From: Burkholderiales bacterium
GTDB taxonomy: Bacteria > Pseudomonadota > Gammaproteobacteria > Burkholderiales > Burkholderiaceae_C
Reading direction: 5' to 3'
Length of the DNA: 64,000 nt
Assembly (NCBI GenBank): GCA_017302655.1
Contig: JAFLDE010000009.1
Location: 1-64,000 of the forward strand
In this document: positions 1 through 7,584 of the stretch, in pieces
Layout of the letters: each line of letters starts with the position of its first letter
How positions within the stretch are numbered: the first letter of the stretch is position 1
Notes under the pieces: model-generated
Told to the model about the DNA's origin: nothing
Databases searched by the model: none
Seen by the model: the letters and a program-made list of their open reading frames with translations, nothing else
Made by a program: the position numbers and the translations under genes

Positions 1-1187
1 CCGGCCTTGGCGTCGCGGCGCAGCACGCGCAGCGGCGGCACGCGCGACAGCCCGAGCACCGGCGGCAAGCCAAAGGCCACCAGCAGGGCGAGCCCCAGGC
101 CCAGCCCGACCGCGAAGGGCAGCGGCCCCGGCGCCGGCAGTTGCACCCCCACCAAGTCGCCCAGCACCGCCAGCAGCAGGCTGTGCAGCGCCCAGCCCGC
201 CAGCAGCCCAAGCACGCTGGCGATCAGCCCGGCCAGCAGGAACTCCGCCGCGTACACGAAGCCCACGCGCGTGCCCTTCTGCCCGAGCACGCGCAGCATC
301 GCCACCTCGTCCACATGCCGCGCCGCGAAGTCCCGCGCCGACAGCGCCACCGCAATCCCCGAGAGCAGAGCCGCCAGCAGCGCCACCAGGCTCAGGAAGC
401 GCTCGCCGCGCTCCAGGGTCTGGCGCAACTCAGGCCGGCCGGACTGCAGGGTTTCAAGCCGTGCGCCGCGCCAGGACCCGGCGTCCAGGTAGGTCTTCAG
501 CTCCTGGTTCAGCGCGGCCAGCGCCGCTGCCTGCCGGGGCTCGGCCCCCACCGCCATGCGGTAGCCGATGCGGCTGGCCGGCTGCACCAAGTTGGTGGCG
601 GGCAGGTCGGTCTGGTGCAGCATCACCCGCGGCGCAAAGGCCAGGAAGCCCGCGCCGCGGTCGGGTTCGGTCTGGATGACGGCGCCGATGCGCAGCCAGC
701 TGTCGCCCACGCCCAGCCGGTCGCCGGCTTGCAGGTTCAGGCTGTCCAGCACCTGCTGGTCCACCCAAACCTCGCCCGGCTTCGGCCCGCGCCCGGTCTG
801 CCCGCCCTTGAGCTGCAGCAGCCCCCGCAGCGGGTAGGCGTCGTCCACGGCCTTGATGGCCACCAGGCGCGTCGCCCCGCCCTGCGCGTCGCTGGAGCGG
901 ACCATGCTCGGGAAGTTCGCGGTGTGGCTCTGCTGCAAGCCCAGCTGTTGCACCCGCGCCCGCCAGGCCTCACTGGCTGGACGGTCGGCCGAGACCACGA
1001 GGTCCCCCCCAATCAACTGCGCCGCATCGCGCTTCAGGCCCCGCTCCAACCGATCGCCCAGCAGCGCCACCGCACTCACCGCCGCCACCGCCAGCGCGAC
1101 ACCGACGATCAACAAGCGCAATTCACCCGCACGCGCGTCGCGCCATAGCCGGCGCAGCACCTGCATCCACACAGAAGGAACGTTCAT
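1..1187 (-). CDS. ABC transporter permease, FtsX/YbbP family (partial, C-terminal part outside the window)
   Basis: The first 395 codons are visible; the gene runs off the left edge. The start ATG at 1187 gives MNVPSVWMQVLRRLW followed by a membrane segment at about residues 22-45, a long periplasmic part of MacB-core type, and FtsX-type membrane helices from about residue 265. The layout and wording resemble E. coli YbbP (about 800 residues), the permease of an ABC system paired with a YbbA-like ATPase; here that partner would lie outside the window. It is transcribed away from the tRNA gene, which begins about 35 bp upstream. The family call rests on a by-eye comparison and the substrate is unknown. 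Confidence 0.8.
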   Translation of the reverse strand, partial: MNVPSVWMQVLRRLWRDARAGELRLLIVGVALAVAAVSAVALLGDRLERGLKRDAAQLIGGDLVVSADRPASEAWRARVQQLGLQQSHTANFPSMVRSSDAQGGATRLVAIKAVDDAYPLRGLLQLKGGQTGRGPKPGEVWVDQQVLDSLNLQAGDRLGVGDSWLRIGAVIQTEPDRGAGFLAFAPRVMLHQTDLPATNLVQPASRIGYRMAVGAEPRQAAALAALNQELKTYLDAGSWRGARLETLQSGRPELRQTLERGERFLSLVALLAALLSGIAVALSARDFAARHVDEVAMLRVLGQKGTRVGFVYAAEFLLAGLIASVLGLLAGWALHSLLLAVLGDLVGVQLPAPGPLPFAVGLGLGLALLVAFGLPPVLGLSRVPPLRVLRRDAKA

Positions 1188-1223
1188 GCCGCCCATTGTG
1201 GCGATGGCAGAATGCCCCCCGCT

Positions 1224-1297
1224 GCGGGTGTAGTTCAATGGTAGAACGGCAGCTTCCCAAGCTTCATACGAGGGTTCGATTCCCTTCACCCGCTCCA
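1224..1297 (+). tRNA. glyU: tRNA-Gly (anticodon CCC), CCA encoded
   Basis: A full cloverleaf is readable: acceptor GCGGGTG pairing with CACCCGC, D-arm GTTCAATGGTAGAAC, anticodon loop TTCCCAA (anticodon CCC), T-arm with GGTTCGATTCC, and an encoded CCA end. It closely follows E. coli glyU. The anticodon stem as read is GCAGC/GCTTC, with a C-U mismatch at pair 28-42; the E. coli gene has a full pair there. Reads GGG glycine codons. Confidence 0.95.
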
Positions 1298-1304
1298 GAA
1301 CGAT

Positions 1305-1334
1305 GACGGCCCCACCAGGGGCCGTCGGCGTTTT
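1305..1334 (+). terminator. Rho-independent terminator after tRNA-Gly
   Basis: A perfect 9-bp stem GACGGCCCC/GGGGCCGTC with an ACCA loop starts 8 nt after the tRNA CCA end and is followed by a run of four T at 1331-1334. Position and shape fit termination of the tRNA transcript. Confidence 0.75.
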
Positions 1335-1375
1335 GGCGTGCGGTCGTTGAGATGAGACCCCTCCTGGGTTCGCGC

Positions 1376-1530
1376 TGAAGCAGTCCGGGGGACTGCTTCA
1401 GGACGCGACGCAGTCGCGGGCTGCAGCAGCAGCGAGCGCCGAGGAATCGCCTTGAGGCGATTCCGAGCATTCCCTTTTTTTCCGGCCATGCACGAAGGGC
1501 CTGCCAGGCACTTCGCACCTCAGGTGCCTG
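1376..1530. repeat. Cluster of four hairpins in the gene-free stretch between tRNA-Gly and the porin gene
   Basis: The stretch 1335-1769 has no credible gene. It holds inverted repeats in series: 1376-1400 (11-bp perfect stem, GGG loop), 1404-1418 (CGCGAC/GTCGCG), 1443-1464 (9-bp perfect stem, TTGA loop, with a run of seven T about ten bases downstream) and 1505-1530 (CAGGCAC/GTGCCTG). They could be REP-like sequence or stacked terminators. No copy of the tRNA 3' end that would mark an attachment site was seen downstream. Confidence 0.6.
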
Positions 1531-1769
1531 TGTGTTTGCATTCAGGGCTCGATCGACCAGGCCATGTGACGCGCGGCACCTTGAAGTCCCCGTAGCATCC
1601 GGTCAGAACATGGCCGAGCCAGGGGCGGGGACAGGCAGCAGACTCGGCGATCAAGGTTCGTGCGAAGAGGAAGTCACGCTCCACTGGCGGCTGCGAGCAA
1701 GGGCCCTTGTGCGATTGAGTGTGTTCAGAGACCATCCCCACAACTGCAGTGGGTCATCAGGAGCAACAC

Positions 1770-2999
1770 ATGAATGCCATCCCAATGAAGAAGCAGGCAA
1801 GCGCTCGCCATCTACTTGGCGTCGCGGCTTTGATCGCGGTCAGCGGTGTTCAAGCCGCGTCCGGCGATTCCATGTTCAGCATTTCCGGCTTTGGAACGGT
1901 CGGCTTGGTCGCGACCGACACAGATGATGCAGAGTACGTTGTCTACGGCCAAAGAAGCGGTGGACGCAAACAGGCCAGCGCAGAGGTTGACTCCAAGCTC
2001 GCCGTGCAATTGGGGGTGAAGTTCACTTCGATGTTCTCGGCCACCGTGCAGGCCTTGAGCAAGCAGAACGGTGATGGAAATTTCAAGCCGCGCGCGGAGT
2101 GGGCGTTTCTCAAGGCGCAAGTGACGCCTGATCTGGCGATCCGCGTCGGTCGCGTCGGCGCCCCTCTGTTCGCGGTCTCGGATTTTCGTGACGTCGGTTT
2201 CGCGAACACCTGGCTGAGACCACCGCAGGACGTGTACGGGCAGGTACCGATCAGCCACATTGACGGCGCAGATCTCAGCTACCAGTCCAGCTTTGGCGAC
2301 ACCACGTTGACGGTTCAACTGGTTGGGGGCAAGTCCAAGGAAGTGGTGGGTGGAACCGACGTGGAGGCCACCGATTTCCGAGGCGTCAACGCAACAGTGG
2401 AGCTGGGCAATGGCATGACTTTGCGGGTCGGCCACGTTGAGGCCAAGCTGACCGTCAAGAGCGCCTCGTTGGCCGGCTTGGTCGGCTTGCTGCGCCAGTT
2501 GCCCTTCGCCAGCGTCGGCAACGAGATCGATCCGACCCGAAAGGATTCCAGCTTCTCAGGGGTCGGGCTGGCCTATGACGAAGGAAACTGGCTGGTCAAC
2601 GCCGAATACACGAAGCGAAAGACAGACAGCATCATCCCAAGCACGACGGGCTGGTTCCTCACGGTGGGTCATCGACTTGGCAAATTCACCCCGTATGCGA
2701 CGCTCTCCGAACTCAAGCGCGACGACACCAATGTCAACAACGCGATCCCGCCCGGCGTCGCGATCCCCGGAGTGACGGCGGATCTGCGCGCCTTGGTCGA
2801 GGGAACGGTCAATAGCCAACGAACGGACCAGAAAACCACCGCGCTGGGTCTGCGCTGGGACCTGATGCCCAGCGTCGCCATGAAGGCGCAGTGGGAGCGG
2901 GTCAAGCCGAACGGAACTGGCTTGTTCGTTGCGAGAACACCGGGTTGGGGCAATGAGCGAGTGAACGTACTCAGCCTTTCCGTCGACTTCGTGTTCTGA
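1770..2999 (+). CDS. Outer-membrane porin-like protein
   Basis: A 409-residue protein. The start at 1770 is chosen because AGGAG lies just upstream and because it gives a clean signal peptide: MNAIPMKKQ, a hydrophobic core LLGVAALIAVSG, and an AxA-type site near residue 31. The mature part reads as alternating beta strands rich in G, T and aromatic residues (opening FSISGFGTVGLVATDTDD) and ends in phenylalanine (SVDFVF), the usual signature for outer-membrane assembly. It resembles Gram-negative porins of the general or phosphate/phosphonate type; the solute is not evident. The next gene, 13 bp downstream, encodes a small PstS-like protein, so the two are probably one transcript. Base composition looks less GC-rich than the flanking housekeeping genes. 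Confidence 0.65.
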   Translation: MNAIPMKKQASARHLLGVAALIAVSGVQAASGDSMFSISGFGTVGLVATDTDDAEYVVYGQRSGGRKQASAEVDSKLAVQLGVKFTSMFSATVQALSKQNGDGNFKPRAEWAFLKAQVTPDLAIRVGRVGAPLFAVSDFRDVGFANTWLRPPQDVYGQVPISHIDGADLSYQSSFGDTTLTVQLVGGKSKEVVGGTDVEATDFRGVNATVELGNGMTLRVGHVEAKLTVKSASLAGLVGLLRQLPFASVGNEIDPTRKDSSFSGVGLAYDEGNWLVNAEYTKRKTDSIIPSTTGWFLTVGHRLGKFTPYATLSELKRDDTNVNNAIPPGVAIPGVTADLRALVEGTVNSQRTDQKTTALGLRWDLMPSVAMKAQWERVKPNGTGLFVARTPGWGNERVNVLSLSVDFVF

Positions 3000-3012
3000 A
3001 AGGGTCGCCATC

Positions 3013-3441
3013 ATGTTGCAAGTCGCCAAGAAGGTGGGTGCCGCTGTTGCCACCGCAATGCTGACGTTCGTTGCCCAGGCCCAAGTGGTGGTGATCGTCA
3101 ATCCCTCCAGCAGCACCTCAACCCTCAATGCTGATCAGGTCGCCAACATCTACTTGGGCAAGAGCAATTCCATGCCGGGTGGCGGCAGCGCCGTACCCGC
3201 CAACCTTCCCGAGACGTCCCCGACCCGTGACGCGTTCTTCAGTAAGGTCACGGGCAAGCAATCTGCACAGGTCAAGGCGATCTGGAGTCGGCTGGTCTTC
3301 TCCGGCAAGGCAGCTCCCCCCAAGGAGTTCGCGTCGACTGCCGAAGTGAAGAAGTTCGTTTCGAGCACGCCGGATGCAATCGGGTACATCGAAAAGTCTG
3401 CCGCCGATAGCTCAGTCAAGGTGGTGCTGAGCGTCGATTGA
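3013..3441 (+). CDS. Small PstS-like periplasmic phosphate-binding-family protein
   Basis: 142 residues with a signal peptide ending near AQA (residues 20-23). The remainder (VVVIVNPSSSTSTLNADQVANIYLGK, then DAFFSKVTGKQSAQVKAIWSRLVFSGK, then STPDAIGYIEKS) is the short 'PBP-like' version of PstS, with the conserved AIGY segment near residue 120. It is far shorter than PstS (about 320-350 residues), so a complete phosphate site is unlikely. Proteins of this type often sit beside porin-like genes, as here; their function is not well established. A long inverted repeat begins 7 nt after the stop codon. Confidence 0.7.
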   Translation: MLQVAKKVGAAVATAMLTFVAQAQVVVIVNPSSSTSTLNADQVANIYLGKSNSMPGGGSAVPANLPETSPTRDAFFSKVTGKQSAQVKAIWSRLVFSGKAAPPKEFASTAEVKKFVSSTPDAIGYIEKSAADSSVKVVLSVD

Positions 3442-3447
3442 ACGCGT

Positions 3448-3526
3448 GCCCCCCAGGTGGGGCTTACCCTCCGATCGAGGCTGTGCGCCGTGGATCGGTA
3501 AGTGCCGAATGAGCCCCATGGGGGGC
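3448..3526. repeat. 79-bp imperfect inverted repeat after the PstS-like gene
   Basis: The outer arms GCCCCCCA-gg-TGGGGCT and AGCCCCATGGGGGGC pair with only a 2-nt bulge, and an inner pair CCGATC (3471-3476)/GATCGG (3493-3498) extends the structure. There is no T-run, so it is not a textbook terminator; an mRNA 3'-end structure or the trace of a small repeat element both fit. Confidence 0.5.
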
Positions 3527-3940
3527 GCCGCTACTTCTCCGAATGTCCGGTCGAGGCTTTGTGAAGCACCTACCTGCTGGGTCGTTCCCCGTGCGCTGCG
3601 GCTGGGCAGCGAGGTCGACCGTCTCACCTGCTGGTCGGCCAGTCCTTTCGCAAGCACGCTCCTTCAGGACTCATTCAGCGTTCCCCTGGGTTTGTGCGCT
3701 TCACCTTCGGGCACTTCGGGATCGGCACTGGGCCGCGGGATCATTTTCGCGCCATACGTCGCAGTCCCGCGTACCACCAAGCTAGGGCCACAAGGTCCAG
3801 TGACCAAGCACCGGCGGTGCCCGGCTGAAGCGAAGTGTGCGAATCGCACCCGCTCGCGGCCCGTCCCACCCCACCGCAAGCCACACCCCACCTCGCGTGC
3901 TTCGTCCTCTGGCCACCAGGATTAGGCGCGCCGCCCAGGG
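3527..3940. other. Gene-free stretch with nothing recognisable
   Basis: Open frames here are short and overlapping, and their translations lack any recognisable domain. Base composition is more mixed than in neighbouring genes. It may be decayed sequence left by element insertion, but no homology is evident by eye, and the missing part of the gene truncated at 4951-5082 was not found here. Confidence 0.4.
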
Positions 3941-3972
3941 GCGCAGGGGTCGGGGCGCAGGGGTCAGGCGCA

Positions 3973-3988
3973 GGGGTCAGGTCTTTCA
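3973..3988 (+). repeat. Left inverted repeat of the RAYT element
   Basis: GGGGTCAGGTCTTTCA; the exact reverse complement lies at 4911-4926. Its final TCA supplies the stop codon (TGA on the minus strand) of the transposase gene, so the end sequence and the coding sequence overlap. Confidence 0.85.
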
Positions 3989-4873
3989 TTTTTCATCTCT
4001 CCTTTCCCCTTTCGCCACCCTCCGACTCACCGTCGGAACCGAAACGCCCAGTGCGGCAGCGATCTGGGCCATGGTCAAACCGGAGTCCCGGTAGCAGCGC
4101 GCAATGTCGACATCCGTCGTGGGGCCGTCAGTCAGTGCTTTCAGCGGCTCATGTTTCTCTCCGCCTTGAGCGCGCTTTCGCTGAACGCGCGGGATCTCCG
4201 GCGCTGCCAGTTGCTGCGGCTGAACTCGCTCCTGCATGCGCGTCACGAAGTCCTCGCCACCCAGGAAGATTTGCTGCCGCAGCCCTTCGTCCCAGAGCTT
4301 CAAGTCGGGGACGGAAGACACCAAGTCTGCGTAGCGCTTGGCCGCCAGTCGCGTGTCGGCCGCGCTGCGGATCTCGCGGCCCAACATGTAGGCGTGCAGG
4401 CCCAAGGTGTCGAGCCACGCCGGTGCCTGCACCCGGCCCACATGGGCAAGGTAGCTCGACCAGGCCCACTGCGACGGGTCCTGCACCATGCCGGCCCGCA
4501 CCGGGTTGAGTTCGACGTAGCGGCAGACCGTCAAAAGATAGGCCTCCCGATCCACCAGGATCGCCTTGAAGCGGCCCTGCAGCAAATGGCCCACCTTTCC
4601 ATGTCGTCGGTTGTAGCTCTGGGTGTACACGCCATTGAGATGGCGCATGAGGCGTGACAGGTTGGCGGCGCGGGTGTGCAGCACCAAGTGGTAATGGTTA
4701 CCCATTAAGCAGTAGGCCAAGGTCTGAGCGTCGCAACGCTCAAGGGCCTGGGCCATCACGGTCAAAAACAGTTCCCGGTCGTCGTCGTCATCAAAGATCG
4801 ACTCCCGCCGATCACCCCGCGCCGTGACGTGATAGACGGCGCCGGGGAACTCGATGCGCAGCGGACGGGACAT
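3986..4873 (-). CDS. REP-associated tyrosine (Y1) transposase
   Basis: 295 residues. The N-terminal opening MSRPLRIEFPGAVYHVTARG is the usual start of the IS200-like/RAYT family (PF01797). The metal-binding pair is seen in MGNHYHLVLHT (the HUH-like motif, about residues 57-67), and the candidate tyrosine is in the CRYVELNPVRAGMV segment (about residues 117-130). The C-terminus (LTMAQIAAALGVSVPTVSRRVAKGE) is an added helix-turn-helix. Nucleases of this family cut single-stranded REP DNA. The reading frame is intact, so the protein could be active. Confidence 0.9.
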   Translation of the reverse strand: MSRPLRIEFPGAVYHVTARGDRRESIFDDDDDRELFLTVMAQALERCDAQTLAYCLMGNHYHLVLHTRAANLSRLMRHLNGVYTQSYNRRHGKVGHLLQGRFKAILVDREAYLLTVCRYVELNPVRAGMVQDPSQWAWSSYLAHVGRVQAPAWLDTLGLHAYMLGREIRSAADTRLAAKRYADLVSSVPDLKLWDEGLRQQIFLGGEDFVTRMQERVQPQQLAAPEIPRVQRKRAQGGEKHEPLKALTDGPTTDVDIARCYRDSGLTMAQIAAALGVSVPTVSRRVAKGERRDEK

Positions 4874-4910
4874 GCGCCAACTCTGCTCTCATTGGGCGAC
4901 GGGTGCAAAT

Positions 4911-4926
4911 TGAAAGACCTGACCCC
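4911..4926 (-). repeat. Right inverted repeat of the RAYT element
   Basis: TGAAAGACCTGACCCC, matching the left end at 3973-3988 in 16 of 16 positions on the opposite strand. It is followed outward by two direct copies of TGACCCCGGAGCACC, which share the repeat's outer bases. Confidence 0.85.
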
Positions 4927-4950
4927 GGAGCACCTTGACCCCGGAGCACC

Positions 4951-5082
4951 CTTGTTGCCAAGCGTGAGCGCCTCGAAGAGGGGGTCGCCGCTCTTCGGCA
5001 CTCCATTGGTAACGAGGAAGGCCTCAGCGGCCATCTGCAGATTGCCGTACTTGAGGAGGTCGGCGGTGGTCGGTTGCGTCAT
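4951..5082 (-). pseudogene. 5' fragment of a gene truncated by the RAYT element
   Basis: Reading left from an ATG at 5082 (ribosome site AAGGGAG 7 nt upstream) gives about 43 good codons beginning MTQPTTADLLKYGNLQMAAE. The frame then enters the duplicated end of the RAYT element and becomes nonsense. The start lies 12 nt after the stop of the upstream lipoprotein gene, so it was probably the third gene of that operon. The rest of the gene is not visible on the other side of the element. The original function is unrecognised. Confidence 0.6.
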
Positions 5083-5094
5083 GTTGTTGCTCCC

Positions 5095-6015
5095 TTACGG
5101 TTGTGGCTTGAGGACTTTTTCTGCAAAGCGCAGCGACTGATAGATCTGGAAGCCGGGTGTGTCCCTTGATGAACGAAAGGGTTCTGGGTAGTCACTGCGG
5201 AAGTCTGGGCAGGCGTTGTCCGCCGCAAACGTCCATGGCTGCCGCGCGCCTGCGCGACTGCCCTGTGCCCAGTCGACCATGTAGCCGATGCGCTCGGCCA
5301 GCACCTCGTTGGTCTCTAGGTCGATGACCTTGAGCGAGCTGCCGGCAATCCAGAGCTCACGCTCCTCGCGCGTGGAGATGTCTTCGAACTTCACACCGTA
5401 GCGGGCGGTGCGCTGCGCAATGGGGCTGCGGTCCAGCTCAAAGCTGAGATGGCCCGGCAATGCCTTCTCCGGCATTCGCTTCCAAGGCTCGTCGATGCGA
5501 CCCGTGAACCGATACAGCTTGCCGTCAAAGGGGTCATAGGCCTCCACGAAGAAGTAGCCCTGGTGCGGCGGGTGGCCCGCCGGGAGCGGTTCCTTTCGAT
5601 TGAGCTGAAAGCTGCCGCGCAGGAAGACTCGCAAGTAACCATGTCCGGTTGCGTCACGCCCATACGGATCGCTCAGCCTGAACTGGTCGAGCGCCGACCC
5701 ACCGGAGTTGGAGTGCTCGTAGCTCTTCCGCACATTGACGAGGTAGACCCCTTCCACGTTCTCCACCGTCCGGTGGATGAACACCCCGGACTTCGTCTCG
5801 CACCGCTCCTTCCACATCGCCATGGCGCGCAGTTGCTGCGGCGTGTTGCCCTGGCTGATGCTGGGGCTGGTGCTGGGGCCGCTGCTGCAGGCGCTGAGCA
5901 GCATCACGCTGGCCACCAGCACTGATCGAACAGCCACAGAACCGCGTTGATGCAGGCGCGTGCGCGATGTGAGCGGAGCGGCATCTTGGCCCGGCCCTGT
6001 CGGTCGAAGATTCAT
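5095..6015 (-). CDS. Putative lipoprotein of unknown function
   Basis: 306 residues from the ATG at 6015, which has GGAGAG upstream and overlaps the stop of the glycosyltransferase gene in ATGA, implying coupled translation. A hydrophobic stretch VRSVLVASVMLLSAC ending in a lipobox cysteine lies at about residues 29-43, giving an unusually long N-terminal region; a GTG at 5937 would give a shorter, more typical signal peptide but has no clear ribosome site. The mature part holds a polar, tryptophan/tyrosine-rich beta-type domain (for example GYFFVEAYDPFDGKLYRFTG) of no family I recognise. Probably lipid-anchored; role unknown. Confidence 0.65.
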   Translation of the reverse strand: MNLRPTGPGQDAAPLTSRTRLHQRGSVAVRSVLVASVMLLSACSSGPSTSPSISQGNTPQQLRAMAMWKERCETKSGVFIHRTVENVEGVYLVNVRKSYEHSNSGGSALDQFRLSDPYGRDATGHGYLRVFLRGSFQLNRKEPLPAGHPPHQGYFFVEAYDPFDGKLYRFTGRIDEPWKRMPEKALPGHLSFELDRSPIAQRTARYGVKFEDISTREERELWIAGSSLKVIDLETNEVLAERIGYMVDWAQGSRAGARQPWTFAADNACPDFRSDYPEPFRSSRDTPGFQIYQSLRFAEKVLKPQP

Positions 6016-7388
6016 GCGGTCTCTCCAATGAGCGTTTCGCGAAGTCCCAGCCCAGCATCGTTGCCAGGTTGTTGGACGGGGTTGACTGGCAAGGTCGGGC
6101 ATCTGGCACCTTCTTGCGGCACCACCAACGACTCAATGCTCATGCGGCCTTGCACGCGATCCATCGAAGCGACCCGCGCACGCGCACTCTGCTGAAGCTT
6201 GCTCGCCTCGCTGGCCTTCAGGGCCAGCGCGGACACCATGCCGTCTGCCGATGCGTGCTGATGGGTTGGCGCTACGAGCAGTCCATTGGCACCGTGCGTG
6301 GTCACTTCTCGCACCGGCGCCGCGCTTGAAGCCACCACCACGCACCCGGTGGCCATCGCCTCCAAGCAGGACCAACTCAGTACGAAGGGATAGGTCAGGT
6401 ACACATGTACCGAGCTCACCTGCAGGACCCGCTTGTAATCGGCGTAGGGCACCTTGCCCAGGAAATGCGTCCGCGTCGAATCGAGTTGATGACCCACCTC
6501 CGCCAGCATCTTCTCCCGCCAGTTCTTCGCATCCTTGGGCCGCGAGCCGTAGCTCACGTCATCCCCGCCGACGATCACCACATTCGCGTTCTTGTGCTCC
6601 TGCTGCACCTGCGGCAGCGCCCGCATGAACGTGTGAAACGCCCGATACGGCTCCAGATTCCGCGCCACGTAGGTGATGACCGGCTTGTCCGGGGCGTTCG
6701 CCCGGAGCATCTCACCGCTCGGCGTCTCGATCACCGCATTCGGATCGGGCCCCAGGTTCTCGGAGTCGATCCCCTCATGCGCCACGACGATCTTGTCGAG
6801 GAATGGGTTGGGGTGCTGCGCCTTCTGCCACTGCGTCGGGCTGATGCCTACGTCGCAGTTGGCGAGGTTCAACAAATGCAGCGCGTTCCACGAGCGGATG
6901 CACGCCAGGTCGTCGAAGGTGACCGGGAACTCGGGGTCGAAGCCGATGTCGGCATAGGGCCACTCGGCGCGATCGATCTCGACCTTCCCCTCGATCACAT
7001 CCAGCGGCGGCGCGTTGTAGAACCACTCGCAGTAGTGCACCAAGCGGGCGTCGGGGAACACGTCCTTGGCATAGAGCGTCTCGCCCCAGCCCGGGTGGGC
7101 CAGGATGGTGTCAGGCTGCCAGCCCTTGCGCTTGAGCTGCAAGAGGATGCGCGCCACCGCCTGGCCGCGTAGCACCGCGTCTTCCATGCGGCGCAGGTAC
7201 GGGTGCTGGTCCTTGCCGACGGGGCGGTGGGGCTTGTAGCGGATGAGTTTGAAGCCCGGGTTGTCGGGGTAGCCCGGCGCCGTGTCCCGCCCGATGCCGA
7301 TCACGTCCCAGCCGGGGGTGTTCTCCCATTCAGCCGCCATGTGCTTGAACTGGCTGGTGGAGCCTTGCTGATGGGTCAGGCATGTCAT
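6012..7388 (-). CDS. Family 4 glycosyltransferase
   Basis: 458 residues from the ATG at 7388; the open frame extends much further upstream, but that part is low-complexity arginine-rich shadow sequence. The N-terminus (THQQGSTSQFKHMA) matches the family pattern VHQNFPGQFKHLA of PF12000-type transferases. The acceptor domain runs to about residue 190 (HPGWGETLYAKDVFPDARLVHYCEWFY). A GT-B donor domain follows, with NLEPYRAFHTFMRALPQV, LGKVPYADYKRVLQVSSVHVYLTYPFVLSW and the E-x7-E-like region LEAMATGCVVVASSAAPVRE. It probably adds a sugar to a surface or secreted glycan; sugar and acceptor are unknown. First gene of an operon with the lipoprotein and the truncated gene. Confidence 0.85.
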   Translation of the reverse strand: MTCLTHQQGSTSQFKHMAAEWENTPGWDVIGIGRDTAPGYPDNPGFKLIRYKPHRPVGKDQHPYLRRMEDAVLRGQAVARILLQLKRKGWQPDTILAHPGWGETLYAKDVFPDARLVHYCEWFYNAPPLDVIEGKVEIDRAEWPYADIGFDPEFPVTFDDLACIRSWNALHLLNLANCDVGISPTQWQKAQHPNPFLDKIVVAHEGIDSENLGPDPNAVIETPSGEMLRANAPDKPVITYVARNLEPYRAFHTFMRALPQVQQEHKNANVVIVGGDDVSYGSRPKDAKNWREKMLAEVGHQLDSTRTHFLGKVPYADYKRVLQVSSVHVYLTYPFVLSWSCLEAMATGCVVVASSAAPVREVTTHGANGLLVAPTHQHASADGMVSALALKASEASKLQQSARARVASMDRVQGRMSIESLVVPQEGARCPTLPVNPVQQPGNDAGLGLRETLIGETA

Positions 7389-7584
7389 GGGCGGAGCCTC
7401 GCCACTCCGGTTGGTCCACAGGATGGGCGCACAGGCCGCCAATCGATGGCGGGCATTCTCAACACCTGTGCAATCCATCCTTTCCCGACGCAGTTCAACC
7501 CGCCCCCCGCGTGCACCGTCAGTCGCGCGCCGCGTCGTGCATGGCACCCGGCCAAAGTCCCGGCTCCCCCCATGAGGAGCCCCC

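Larger units (their letters stand above)
3941..4950. mobile_element. RAYT-type element (REP-associated tyrosine transposase with flanking inverted repeats)
   Basis: A single transposase gene lies between perfect 16-bp inverted repeats at 3973-3988 and 4911-4926. Outside these, the termini are partly duplicated: GCGCAGGGGTC occurs three times on the left (3941, 3955, 3968), and TGACCCCGGAGCACC occurs twice on the right (4920, 4936). The right edge interrupts a minus-strand reading frame that starts at 5082. This arrangement, a Y1-type transposase inside inverted REP-like ends, is the known layout of RAYT elements. Exact boundaries are inferred. Confidence 0.7.

Noticed and set aside
3446..3925. 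A 159-codon plus-strand frame between the PstS-like gene and the RAYT element
   Set aside because: Unusual composition and no recognisable domain; it covers an inverted repeat and probably decayed sequence.
3941..4950. CRISPR-like array from the short direct repeats at the RAYT ends
   Set aside because: Repeats are 11-15 bp with 1-3 bp spacers and share sequence with the element's inverted ends; no cas genes anywhere in the window.
1298..6015. An integrative island using tRNA-Gly as attachment site
   Set aside because: No integrase and no second copy of the tRNA 3' end were found; kept only as a weak context remark.
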